Below are positions 24,619 to 32,102 of a DNA stretch of 64,000 bases, one piece after another. Below the pieces are notes generated by a model. The model searched no databases, was not told the origin of the DNA, and saw only the letters and a list, made by a program, of their open reading frames with translations. This DNA comes from Anaerolineales bacterium (GTDB lineage Bacteria > Chloroflexota > Anaerolineae > Anaerolineales > Villigracilaceae): positions 3,162,001-3,226,000 of the forward strand of contig JABTTV010000001.1 of NCBI GenBank assembly GCA_015075725.1, written 5' to 3'. The translations under genes were made by a program, and so were the position numbers. Numbering within the stretch: position 1 is the first letter of the stretch; every line of letters begins with the position of its first letter.

Positions 24619-27051
24619 ATGAGACCACGTTGGCGTAAAGTATTTCACGATCTATGGGACAGCAAGATGCGCACCCTGTTGGTGGTATTTTCCATCGCGG
24701 TGGGTGTGTTTTCCATTGGCGTGATCTCGGGCGCGTATGAGATCATTTCCAATGACATGGGCGCTTCGTATGCGGCGAACAACCCGGGGAATATCGAGTT
24801 GCGCACATCCGGCTTCGACGATGATGTGTTGTCTTCGATCCGAAACACAAAGGGCATAAAGGAAGCGGAGGGCAGGCGGGTGGTCAACTTCCGCGTGCGA
24901 GCCGAAGGCAGCGACAGCTGGGTGACGATAGATTTGGTGGCGTTTGACGATTTCGCGAAGAATGAGGTCAATCTGTTGGTTCCGCTGCAGGGTAGTCCTG
25001 AGGCGGGCAAGAACGAGATTCTGATCGAAAAAGAGGCTCTCGATGAGTTCGATATTGCTGTGGGCGAGAATCTTGTTTTTGAACTTACAGACGGGACTTT
25101 CAAAACCTTGAAAGTGGTTGGTATTGTGCAGGATGCGAGCACAGGCGCGGGGGATTTTCTTGCGCCGCCGTTCGCATTCACTTTGATGGATACAATGGAG
25201 ACCTTGCGTCAGCCGGAATTGTATAACCGGGTGTTTGCCACGGTAAAGGAGAATCCGAACGATCTCGCACACATCCGCATTGTCGGCGGTGATTTGAAGG
25301 ATAAGGTTGAAAAGACGGGCACGACTGTGATCCGCACGCGATATTCGGAGAGGAACAAACACCCGCTTGCGGATACGGTCAATGCCGTGTTGGGGATTTT
25401 GATGGCGTTGGGCATTCTGATCGTTTTTCTCTCCAGTTCACTGATCGCAAACACTTTGAGCGCCCTGTTGAACCAGCACCTGAGGCATATCGGCGTGATC
25501 AAACTGGTGGGAGGCAGAAACCGCCAGGTCTTTGCCATGTATCTGACGCTCATCATGGCGTTTGCGGCGTTGTCATTATTGATCGCGGTACCTCTTGGCG
25601 GCCAGGGCGCTTATGGATTGGCGCTCTTCATCAGCAGTGAGTTGAATTTCAACCTGCTCGGGTATCGTATCGTTCCGCTTGCATTTTTGATCCAGGTTGC
25701 AGTGGGTCTGCTTGTACCTTTGATCGCCGGCCTTGCCCCGGTTTTGACTGGTTCGCGAATCACCATCCTGCGGGCTTTGAGCAATGACCTGACGGGCGAT
25801 GAATCCGGCGGGGAAAAGGGACAACAAGCCCGTGTGAGCTGGCTGGATTGGGCGCTTGTGCGCCTGACCCGCATCCTTGCTTCGAGAGGGATGCATTTAC
25901 CGCGTCCTTTCATCATCTCCTTGCGCAATACCTTTCGCAGGCGCGGGCGGCTCATGTTGACCCTGTTCACCTTGACAATGGGCGGCGCCATTTTCATTGC
26001 CGTATTCAATGTACGCGTCAGCCTGCGCGATTACACGGAGCAAATCGGAAGTTACTTCCGCGCGGATGTCACCCTGGATTTCGATCAGGCTTACAGGATC
26101 AACGAGGTGCAAAAATTCGCCTCGCAGATCGATGGGGTGGAGCGCGTGGAGGGATGGCAGTTTATCGGGACTGAGTTGTTATATCCTGATGGCACAGTTG
26201 CCGAGAGCGTGAACCTGCTTGCACCTCCGGCAAGCAGCGAGCTGGTCAGCCCGATCATGGCGTCAGGCAGGTGGATTCAGGCCGACGACGTCCGCAAGGT
26301 CGCGGTCAGTGAGGCGGTTTTGAAATACTATCCCGGTTTGAAGCCCGGCGATCCGCTTTATTTGAAAGTGGATGGGCGTGAGGAAGTATGGGAGGTGATC
26401 GGCATCTTCAAGTTTGTGGGGCGCGAAGGCATTCTTGCCTATACTCCGCTGGAGTATTCGGAGCAGGTGCTTAACCTCAAGAATCGTTCGTTTTCATTTC
26501 GGGTAGTGACGGCCAGCCACACTCGTGAGTTTCAGGATGCAATGGCGGAACGATTGGACGATCAATTCCGCTCATTGGGATTTAAAGTGCGTCAAGCCGA
26601 ATCGGGTCTGGCTTCGTTGGATACGGTTTCTGAAAGTTTGGATACGCTGGTGGTCTTTCTGCTCATCATGGCGATTCTGACCGCCATTGTCGGCGCGATG
26701 GGTCTTACCGGCACGATGGGGATGAACGTGCTGGAACGCACGCGCGAGATCGGCATCATGCGTGCGGTTGGAGCGGACGATCGCGCTGTCATGCGGACGG
26801 TCATCGGCGAAGGGTTTGTGATCGGCGCGATCTCTTTTGTATTTGCCATCGTCGTCTCGGTACCCTTGACATATCTCCTCGCGTATATCGTCAGTGTGGC
26901 GATCTTTGAAACCCCCATTGCGGTGATATTCACATACCTTGGCTACGCAATCTGGCTTGGACTGGTTTTATTGCTTTCCGTTCTCGGTTCGATCCTGCCC
27001 GCCCGCAATGCGGCACGATTGACCATTCGGGAGGTGTTAGCGTATGAGTAG
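24619..27051 (+). CDS. FtsX/MacB-type ABC transporter permease
   Basis: An 810-residue membrane subunit with two FtsX modules: an N-terminal helix (about 18-40), an extracytoplasmic domain, three helices (~258-385), a second single helix (~445-465), another large exported domain (~470-680) and a final three-helix block (~690-805) ending LPARNAARLTIREVLAYE, the characteristic FtsX tail. It should pair with the two ATPases at 18-19.9 kb; the membrane-fusion lipoprotein gene follows. The kinase genes and the miniature element separate it from the ATPases. Confidence 0.93.
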   Translation: MRPRWRKVFHDLWDSKMRTLLVVFSIAVGVFSIGVISGAYEIISNDMGASYAANNPGNIELRTSGFDDDVLSSIRNTKGIKEAEGRRVVNFRVRAEGSDSWVTIDLVAFDDFAKNEVNLLVPLQGSPEAGKNEILIEKEALDEFDIAVGENLVFELTDGTFKTLKVVGIVQDASTGAGDFLAPPFAFTLMDTMETLRQPELYNRVFATVKENPNDLAHIRIVGGDLKDKVEKTGTTVIRTRYSERNKHPLADTVNAVLGILMALGILIVFLSSSLIANTLSALLNQHLRHIGVIKLVGGRNRQVFAMYLTLIMAFAALSLLIAVPLGGQGAYGLALFISSELNFNLLGYRIVPLAFLIQVAVGLLVPLIAGLAPVLTGSRITILRALSNDLTGDESGGEKGQQARVSWLDWALVRLTRILASRGMHLPRPFIISLRNTFRRRGRLMLTLFTLTMGGAIFIAVFNVRVSLRDYTEQIGSYFRADVTLDFDQAYRINEVQKFASQIDGVERVEGWQFIGTELLYPDGTVAESVNLLAPPASSELVSPIMASGRWIQADDVRKVAVSEAVLKYYPGLKPGDPLYLKVDGREEVWEVIGIFKFVGREGILAYTPLEYSEQVLNLKNRSFSFRVVTASHTREFQDAMAERLDDQFRSLGFKVRQAESGLASLDTVSESLDTLVVFLLIMAILTAIVGAMGLTGTMGMNVLERTREIGIMRAVGADDRAVMRTVIGEGFVIGAISFVFAIVVSVPLTYLLAYIVSVAIFETPIAVIFTYLGYAIWLGLVLLLSVLGSILPARNAARLTIREVLAYE

Positions 27052-27100
27052 TAATGATCGTAAATCAACAATCTATAATAGAAAATCGAAGAAGGTTCAC

Positions 27101-28228
27101 ATGAAGAAAAATATATTGATGGTTATAACTCTGACCGTTCTCCTTATGCTGGTTTTGTCCGCATGTGACGCCAGTCAACAGGTTGCGGCGACGGAAGAGC
27201 CGGCAGCCGATGTGATAGATGCCAGCGATGTTATCGCTGAAGGGCGGCTCGAACCATTCCAGGCTGCGAACTTGACCTTCCAGGCGCGAGGCATGGTGGA
27301 GGTGGTTCTCGTCCGGATCGGGGATACTGTCAGCGAAGGGGATGTCCTGGTCCGTTTGGCAAATGCGGGGGCGGCGGAGGCGCAGGTCGTTATCGCACAA
27401 AATGCATACGATACCCTCCTTCGCAATGAAGGCGGAGACCGCGCCAGATTGTGGGAAGCGTACATGAACGCCCAGATAGTCCGCGCTGAAGCGGAAAAAG
27501 AATGGGAGGACCTCGATGTGGATGCCATCGAAGACCGCATTGAAGACCTTGAAGGCGATATAGAAGACCTGAAGGATGACTTGCAGGACGCGCAGGAGGA
27601 GTTCGACAAGTATAAGGACCTGGACAAGGAAAATTCAAAACGGGTTGACGCTGAGGACGATCTTGAAGCGGCTCAGGAAGACCTGAATGAGAAAATTCGG
27701 GAGTTGGAAGCGGAGGTACGTTCGCGTGATGAACTGAAAGCCGAGTACGATGCCGCGCTTGCCGCGGAAGCCGAAGCAAAATACCAGTATGAGATCAGCC
27801 TCGACGGACCGAATGCCGATCAGTTGACGATTGCCAGGGCGAACCTTGAAGCAGCAAAAGATGCCCTCTCGAATTATGTCATTACTGCGCCGTTCTCCGG
27901 CAGGGTTGCTGATGTGAGCGTCAAGGCGGGGGAGCAGGTTGGAACCGATACGCGCGCTGTAAGCGTAGTGAACGACAGCCAGTGGTTTGTCGAAACCACT
28001 GACGTGACAGAATTGGAAGTGGTGAACCTGAGCATCGGTCAGACCGCCTCCATGCGCCCCGATGCCCTGCCCGACCTTGAATTAACTGGAACAATCGTCG
28101 AAATTAGCGATGCCTTTACCCAACAAGGAGGCGACGTTCTCTACTCCGTCCGCATTCGCGTAGACACTTCTGACCCCAGATTAAAATGGGGCATGACCGT
28201 TGAGACCATATTTAGAACAATTGAGTGA
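27101..28228 (+). CDS. Membrane-fusion (HlyD/MacA-like) lipoprotein
   Basis: Adaptor subunit of the ABC export system, 375 residues. The start at 27101 has AGAAGG upstream and gives a lipoprotein signal (LVLSAC). The order is: lipoyl-like half motif (EGRLEPFQAANLTFQARG), a long acidic coiled coil (~145-250, with repeated EDLE-type heptads), the returning lipoyl half (VITAPFSGRVADVSVKAGEQV) and a beta-barrel region. The acidic coiled coil is shorter than in Gram-negative adaptors, consistent with an envelope lacking a TolC partner. It ends immediately before the riboswitch promoter. Confidence 0.9.
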   Translation: MKKNILMVITLTVLLMLVLSACDASQQVAATEEPAADVIDASDVIAEGRLEPFQAANLTFQARGMVEVVLVRIGDTVSEGDVLVRLANAGAAEAQVVIAQNAYDTLLRNEGGDRARLWEAYMNAQIVRAEAEKEWEDLDVDAIEDRIEDLEGDIEDLKDDLQDAQEEFDKYKDLDKENSKRVDAEDDLEAAQEDLNEKIRELEAEVRSRDELKAEYDAALAAEAEAKYQYEISLDGPNADQLTIARANLEAAKDALSNYVITAPFSGRVADVSVKAGEQVGTDTRAVSVVNDSQWFVETTDVTELEVVNLSIGQTASMRPDALPDLELTGTIVEISDAFTQQGGDVLYSVRIRVDTSDPRLKWGMTVETIFRTIE

Positions 28229-28257
28229 TTGAAAAACGATCCAAAAAATGCCATAAT
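28229..28257 (+). promoter_or_regulatory. Promoter upstream of the riboswitch array
   Basis: TTGAAA (28229-28234), 17 bp, CATAAT (28252-28257). Transcription would start near 28264, exactly before the first aptamer. The -35 box begins at the base after the stop codon of the membrane-fusion gene. Confidence 0.75.
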
Positions 28258-28264
28258 AAGTTTG

Positions 28265-28352
28265 CTCCGAGAAAGAGCAAAACCGGGAAAACCCGGCGAC
28301 GCAAAGCCCTACTCTAAAGCTGAACTGAGCCATGAGTGTCAGGGTTGCCGAG
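28265..28352 (+). promoter_or_regulatory. c-di-GMP-I (GEMM-I) riboswitch aptamer 1
   Basis: Shows the GEMM-I order: GCAAAACCGGG, an A-rich tetraloop hairpin (GGGAAAACCC), the core ACGCAAAGCC (28299-28308), a second arm with TCTAAAGC, and the 3' segment GGGTTGCCGA (28342-28351). First of three similar modules in the 445-bp stretch between the membrane-fusion gene and the acyltransferase gene. Confidence 0.85.
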
Positions 28353-28446
28353 AAAAGCAAAATCACGCGAAAGCGTGACGGCGCAAAGTCAGAGCGTCTA
28401 AAACCAACGGGCATTTTCGCTGGTCAGGACCGACCGACTGCCGAAA
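28353..28446 (+). promoter_or_regulatory. c-di-GMP-I (GEMM-I) riboswitch aptamer 2
   Basis: GCAAAATCACGC, GAAA tetraloop, GCGTGACG, core GCGCAAAGTC (28381-28390), GTCTAAAACC, a second hairpin and 3' GACTGCCGAA (28436-28445). The GAAA loop on P2 and the GCAAAG core are the tetraloop/receptor and ligand-pocket signatures of this class. Confidence 0.87.
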
Positions 28447-28535
28447 GGCAACGCACGCGAAAGCGTGACGACGCAAAGTCATGGGTCTAAAACCGAAATT
28501 TGTTTTCCGGTCAAGATCGCCAGACTGCCGAAGAG
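28447..28535 (+). promoter_or_regulatory. c-di-GMP-I (GEMM-I) riboswitch aptamer 3
   Basis: GCAACGCACGC, GAAA tetraloop, GCGTGACG, core ACGCAAAGTC (28471-28480), GGTCTAAAACC, second hairpin and 3' GACTGCCGAA (28523-28532). The P2 arm is nearly identical to that of aptamer 2, pointing to local duplication. The only clear terminator of the array follows 12 nt later. Confidence 0.87.
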
Positions 28536-28547
28536 CAGATCATTATC

Positions 28548-28586
28548 GCAGGGACGACAGCAACAGAGTCGTCCCTGCTTGATTTT
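28548..28586 (+). terminator. Intrinsic terminator after the riboswitch array
   Basis: A perfect 11-bp stem pairs 28548-28558 (GCAGGGACGAC) with 28568-28578 (GTCGTCCCTGC) around a 9-nt loop, followed by TTGATTTT. It lies between the third aptamer and the acyltransferase gene and is the likely expression platform. A TATAAT box at 28627-28632, without a good -35, could give basal transcription beyond it. Confidence 0.85.
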
Positions 28587-28673
28587 AATTATTTGTACAA
28601 TCAAAAGTTGCCCTCCATTTCGTTGTTATAATCGCCTTTTGACACCACCTTAAAAAGGGCAGCTTTGCATAAA

Positions 28674-30047
28674 ATGGACTTTGTGTTCCCAACCTTTCTG
28701 TTTCTGTTTTTACCGATATTTACTTTGGTGTATTCTCTGTCTGGAAGTCGTTTCAAACTCTTCGTTGGTGTATCAGGGAGCCTTATTTTTTATTCCTGGG
28801 GAAACTCGCAGTATGTGTCATTAATAGTATGCCTTGTTTTGATCACTTATGGGCTCGCCCTGTTGCTGGAAAGATGGCGTGGAGGGAAGGCATCTTTTTA
28901 CTTATTGTGGGGCGGGATCGTTTCTACCGTCAGCCTTCCTGTTTGGTTTAAGCTCCATGCAGATATGCCTTATCCACTGGGATTGTCCTATATTGCTTTT
29001 CAAGTAATTTCTTACTTGGTGGATGTCCATAAAAATCCTGAGAATCTTGAAAAAGATATATTGAGGTTTTCATTCTACCTGCTCATGTTTCCCAAAATAC
29101 CGGTTGGACCGATTGTGCCCTACCGTCTGGTAAGGACTCAGATTGCCGATATCAAGTCCACGCCTCAGGATATGGCAGTTGGATTGCGTCGGTTCTTATG
29201 GGGATTTGCCAAGAAAGTTCTAATAGCCGATACTTTGGCGACCGTTGTGACACCGGTTTTTAATTTGCAATCCCCTGTTATAACGCCTGGATTTGCCTGG
29301 CTGGTAATTATTAGTTATGCACTTCAGCTATATTACGATTTTTCTGGATATACAGATATGGCGATCGGGTTAGGTCAAATGATGGGTGTTAGATTCATGG
29401 AGAACTTTAATTTGCCATACCTCTCCAAAAGCATAAGTGAATTTTGGCGTCGATGGCACATTTCTTTGTCTGCGTGGTTCAGGGAGCTCGTTTTTTATCC
29501 GCTAGAACGCCATCGTTTTAAATGGTTGGGACAGCAAATCAATGTTCTGATCGTATTTACACTTACCGGATTGTGGCATGGGCTGAGTATGAATTTTGTT
29601 CTTTGGGGTGTTCTGCATGGATTGGCATTGGTGTTCGAGTCTTCGGTTTTTGGGCGCATGCTTCGTAATTTATGGAGACCTTTTCAACATATATACGCTT
29701 TAATGGTAATTATTGTTGGATGGGTGATTTTTCGATCTCCCTCTCCGGATTTTGCTCTTGATTATTTGAGAAGATTAACAGGTGACATAAACGGAATCCA
29801 GGTATTGCCCTTTGAACTTACCAACCCTCTGCCGTTTATTGAACCGACTTTTTTGATTGCGCTAGTGCTTGGTGTTTTGTTGTGCTTTCCATGGGGCGAC
29901 TGGTTTTTTCGATTATCAGAAAAATCTGGCAGCGTTCGCTTTGCAATGAGGGCTATTATTGACGTGGGATCAATCATAATTTTCATTGCAGCGCTTGCCT
30001 CAGCTGCAAGCGCTACTTATCTCCCCGGGATTTACGGCGGATTTTAG
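28674..30047 (+). CDS. MBOAT membrane O-acyltransferase, AlgI-like
   Basis: A 457-residue multi-pass membrane protein. The AlgI/DltB signature is clear: YYDFSGYTDMAIG, then NFNLPYLSKSISEFWRRWHISLSAWFRELVFYP, catalytic WHG (His302 in LTGLWHGLSMNFVLWGVLHG) and a second His315. Such proteins pass acetyl groups across the membrane to exported polysaccharide. ATG at 28674 was chosen; TTG at 28665 is possible, with AAGGG closer to it. It is preceded by the c-di-GMP riboswitch array and followed by its probable SGNH partner. Codon use is clearly more AT-rich than in neighbouring genes. Confidence 0.92.
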   Translation: MDFVFPTFLFLFLPIFTLVYSLSGSRFKLFVGVSGSLIFYSWGNSQYVSLIVCLVLITYGLALLLERWRGGKASFYLLWGGIVSTVSLPVWFKLHADMPYPLGLSYIAFQVISYLVDVHKNPENLEKDILRFSFYLLMFPKIPVGPIVPYRLVRTQIADIKSTPQDMAVGLRRFLWGFAKKVLIADTLATVVTPVFNLQSPVITPGFAWLVIISYALQLYYDFSGYTDMAIGLGQMMGVRFMENFNLPYLSKSISEFWRRWHISLSAWFRELVFYPLERHRFKWLGQQINVLIVFTLTGLWHGLSMNFVLWGVLHGLALVFESSVFGRMLRNLWRPFQHIYALMVIIVGWVIFRSPSPDFALDYLRRLTGDINGIQVLPFELTNPLPFIEPTFLIALVLGVLLCFPWGDWFFRLSEKSGSVRFAMRAIIDVGSIIIFIAALASAASATYLPGIYGGF

Positions 30048-30052
30048 GCTAA

Positions 30053-31045
30053 ATGAAACGGGATGGCAGCATGAAACGCAAGACTCTTCTCTTAAAATTC
30101 TACTCAATCGCATATCTTGTCTCCGTGCTTTTATTACTCGTTAGTCAACTCTTTGTTTCCGGCATTAGGATCGACTCGATTCCTGAAGATTATTTACTGA
30201 AAGATGATTTGATCAAGGCGTACCGGAAATTTAAATTTGATATTGGCGATAGGGTATTTCCTTCCGCGGTGGTTGGAAAAGACGGCTGGTTATTCTATAC
30301 GGGAGAAATGAGTTTACGAGATTATCAAAAAATCGATCCGTTGAATATAAGCAACATCAAAAAACTTGTGGGTGTACTTAATCAAATGGACGCTGCTGTT
30401 CAGGAGTATGGCGGGACGCTATTGGTTATCGTTCCTCCCGATAAAAGCACGATTTACCCGCATTATATGCCTGATCAGATTCCCGTCATTGGAACAACTA
30501 CCAGTCTGGATCGGCTTATCGAACGCACCAGGGTTTATGGGAAATATCAATTATTGGATTTGCGACCGACTTTGATTCAGGCTGGTCAATCCTCCCATTT
30601 GTATTACAAGACAGATACCCATTGGAATTGCCTTGGGGCATTTTATGCGTACGAAGATGTTATATCAAATTTGATTAAGATCCATCCTGAGTTACCAAGG
30701 TATCGTATGAACGATTTCAATATCGATTTTTTCGAGGTACGTGGTCTCGATATTGCCAGGCAAATAGGGACGAATATTGTTGATACCGAACTGGCATTTA
30801 CCCCAAAGTTCGAGATTGATGGAACCAAAGAAACGCCCGGTCTAATGGTTGTCCACGACTCCTTTTATAATGCATGTTTACACCAGTTTTTTGAAGCGAC
30901 ATACCAGGACATCGTACAGGTACCGTATGTTGATGTTGAACTGGCTGATATACTTGAAATGATAGAGAAAGAAAAGCCGAAAACAGTGTTAGTGGAATTT
31001 GCGGAAAGATTCATGGACTATTTCTTATGGCACCTATATGAATAG
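30053..31045 (+). CDS. AlgJ/AlgX-like SGNH acetyltransferase
   Basis: A 330-residue protein with one N-terminal signal anchor (~10-36) and an exported SGNH-type domain. The AlgX/AlgJ motifs are seen: GKDGWLFY, VPPDKSTIYP, the Asp-x-His pair in KTDTHWN (D188, H190) and the nucleophile region MVVHDSFYN (Ser270). In alginate systems such proteins transfer the acetyl group delivered by AlgI to polymer. It lies 5 nt after the MBOAT gene, so the two form an operon under riboswitch control. A second ATG six codons in is a possible start. The polymer is unknown; no synthase is in the window. Confidence 0.88.
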   Translation: MKRDGSMKRKTLLLKFYSIAYLVSVLLLLVSQLFVSGIRIDSIPEDYLLKDDLIKAYRKFKFDIGDRVFPSAVVGKDGWLFYTGEMSLRDYQKIDPLNISNIKKLVGVLNQMDAAVQEYGGTLLVIVPPDKSTIYPHYMPDQIPVIGTTTSLDRLIERTRVYGKYQLLDLRPTLIQAGQSSHLYYKTDTHWNCLGAFYAYEDVISNLIKIHPELPRYRMNDFNIDFFEVRGLDIARQIGTNIVDTELAFTPKFEIDGTKETPGLMVVHDSFYNACLHQFFEATYQDIVQVPYVDVELADILEMIEKEKPKTVLVEFAERFMDYFLWHLYE

Positions 31046-31060
31046 AGGAAATACTTTGTG

Positions 31061-31066
31061 TATAAT
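31061..31066 (+). promoter_or_regulatory. -10 box of ruvB, leaderless arrangement
   Basis: TATAAT ends 6 nt before the ruvB ATG at 31073, so the transcript should begin at the start codon. It gives ruvB its own promoter, independent of the upstream acetylation operon. Confidence 0.65.
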
Positions 31067-31072
31067 CCCGCC

Positions 31073-32092
31073 ATGCCAAAATCCAGATCGCTCGACCCCG
31101 ATTCAAAACCCGATGACCGTGTGGACAACGCCCTGCGCCCGCAGAAACTTGCCGACCTGATCGGTCAGGATCAGGTGAAGGAAAACTTGTCGATCCTGAT
31201 TGCAGCGGCGCAGCAACGGGCGGAAGCGTTGGATCACGTCTTATTTTACGGTCCGCCAGGTTTGGGAAAGACGACGCTGGCGCATGTGCTCGGCAACGAA
31301 ATGGGAGTCAACGTAAAGGTCACAGCCGGACCCGCCATCGAGCGCGCCGGAGATCTCGCCGCCATCCTTACCAACCTTCGCGCAGGTGATATTCTTTTCA
31401 TCGACGAAGTTCATCGCCTCGGACGCGCCGTGGAAGAAGTGCTCTATCCGGCGATGGAAGACTTCGCGTTGGATATTGTGATCGGAAAGGGACCCTCGGC
31501 TCGATCCATCCGCCTGAAACTGCCTCGGTTTACCGTGGTTGGCGCCACGACCAGACTTGCCCTCGTCACCGCGCCCTTGCGGGCGAGATTTGGCGCAGTC
31601 TATCGTTTGGATTATTACGATATCGAAGCAATGAGGCGGATCGTTTCGAGGGCAACAGGGTTGCTGAAAGTTTCTGCTGATAATTCAGGTATCGACGAAG
31701 TGGCGAGGCGCGCGCGTGGGACTCCGCGCATCGCATTGCGTTTGCTCCGCCGCGTTCGTGATTTCGCCCAAGTGCGTGCGAACGGGACGATCACGCAAAA
31801 GGTCGCGAAAGAGGCTTTGGATTTATTGCAGGTCGACCCACTCGGGTTGGATGATGTCGACCGCCGAGTATTGAAGACCATCATCGAAAAATACAGCGGC
31901 GGACCTGTTGGGTTGAACACGATTGCCGCCTCCATAAGCGAGGAGCAGGACACGATCATGGATGTGGTCGAGCCGTATTTGTTGCAGCTCGGCTTTCTTG
32001 ATAGAACTCCGCAGGGGCGCGTGGCAACCAAATCCGCGTATGAGCATTTGGGGTATCAATACTCCGAGGAAGGCCAGCCAAGGTTGTTGTAG
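31073..32092 (+). CDS. ruvB: Holliday junction branch-migration helicase RuvB
   Basis: AAA+ motor of the RuvABC resolvasome. Walker A is in [15 protein letters not shown], Walker B in [10 protein letters not shown], sensor I in TVVGATTR, the arginine-finger region in APLRARFG, and the C-terminal winged helix ends with [15 protein letters not shown]. 339 residues is the family norm. The start is ATG 31073 rather than the upstream GTG 31058, which lies upstream of and partly overlaps the -10 box. The downstream lipoprotein gene follows after 10 nt. Confidence 0.97.
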   Translation: MPKSRSLDPDSKPDDRVDNALRPQKLADLIGQDQVKENLSILIAAAQQRAEALDHVLFYGPPGLGKTTLAHVLGNEMGVNVKVTAGPAIERAGDLAAILTNLRAGDILFIDEVHRLGRAVEEVLYPAMEDFALDIVIGKGPSARSIRLKLPRFTVVGATTRLALVTAPLRARFGAVYRLDYYDIEAMRRIVSRATGLLKVSADNSGIDEVARRARGTPRIALRLLRRVRDFAQVRANGTITQKVAKEALDLLQVDPLGLDDVDRRVLKTIIEKYSGGPVGLNTIAASISEEQDTIMDVVEPYLLQLGFLDRTPQGRVATKSAYEHLGYQYSEEGQPRLL

Positions 32093-32102
32093 GGAAGTTG
32101 AC

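Noticed and set aside
28353..28500. Repeated CACGCGAAAGCGTGACG units, first considered as direct repeats or a small CRISPR-like array
   Set aside because: The units are the P2 hairpins of consecutive c-di-GMP riboswitches; spacing and flanking cores match aptamer structure, and there are no spacers.
31962..32102. An upstream extension of the glycoside hydrolase gene
   Set aside because: It overlaps the conserved C-terminus of ruvB; the ATG at 32103 gives a correct lipoprotein signal.
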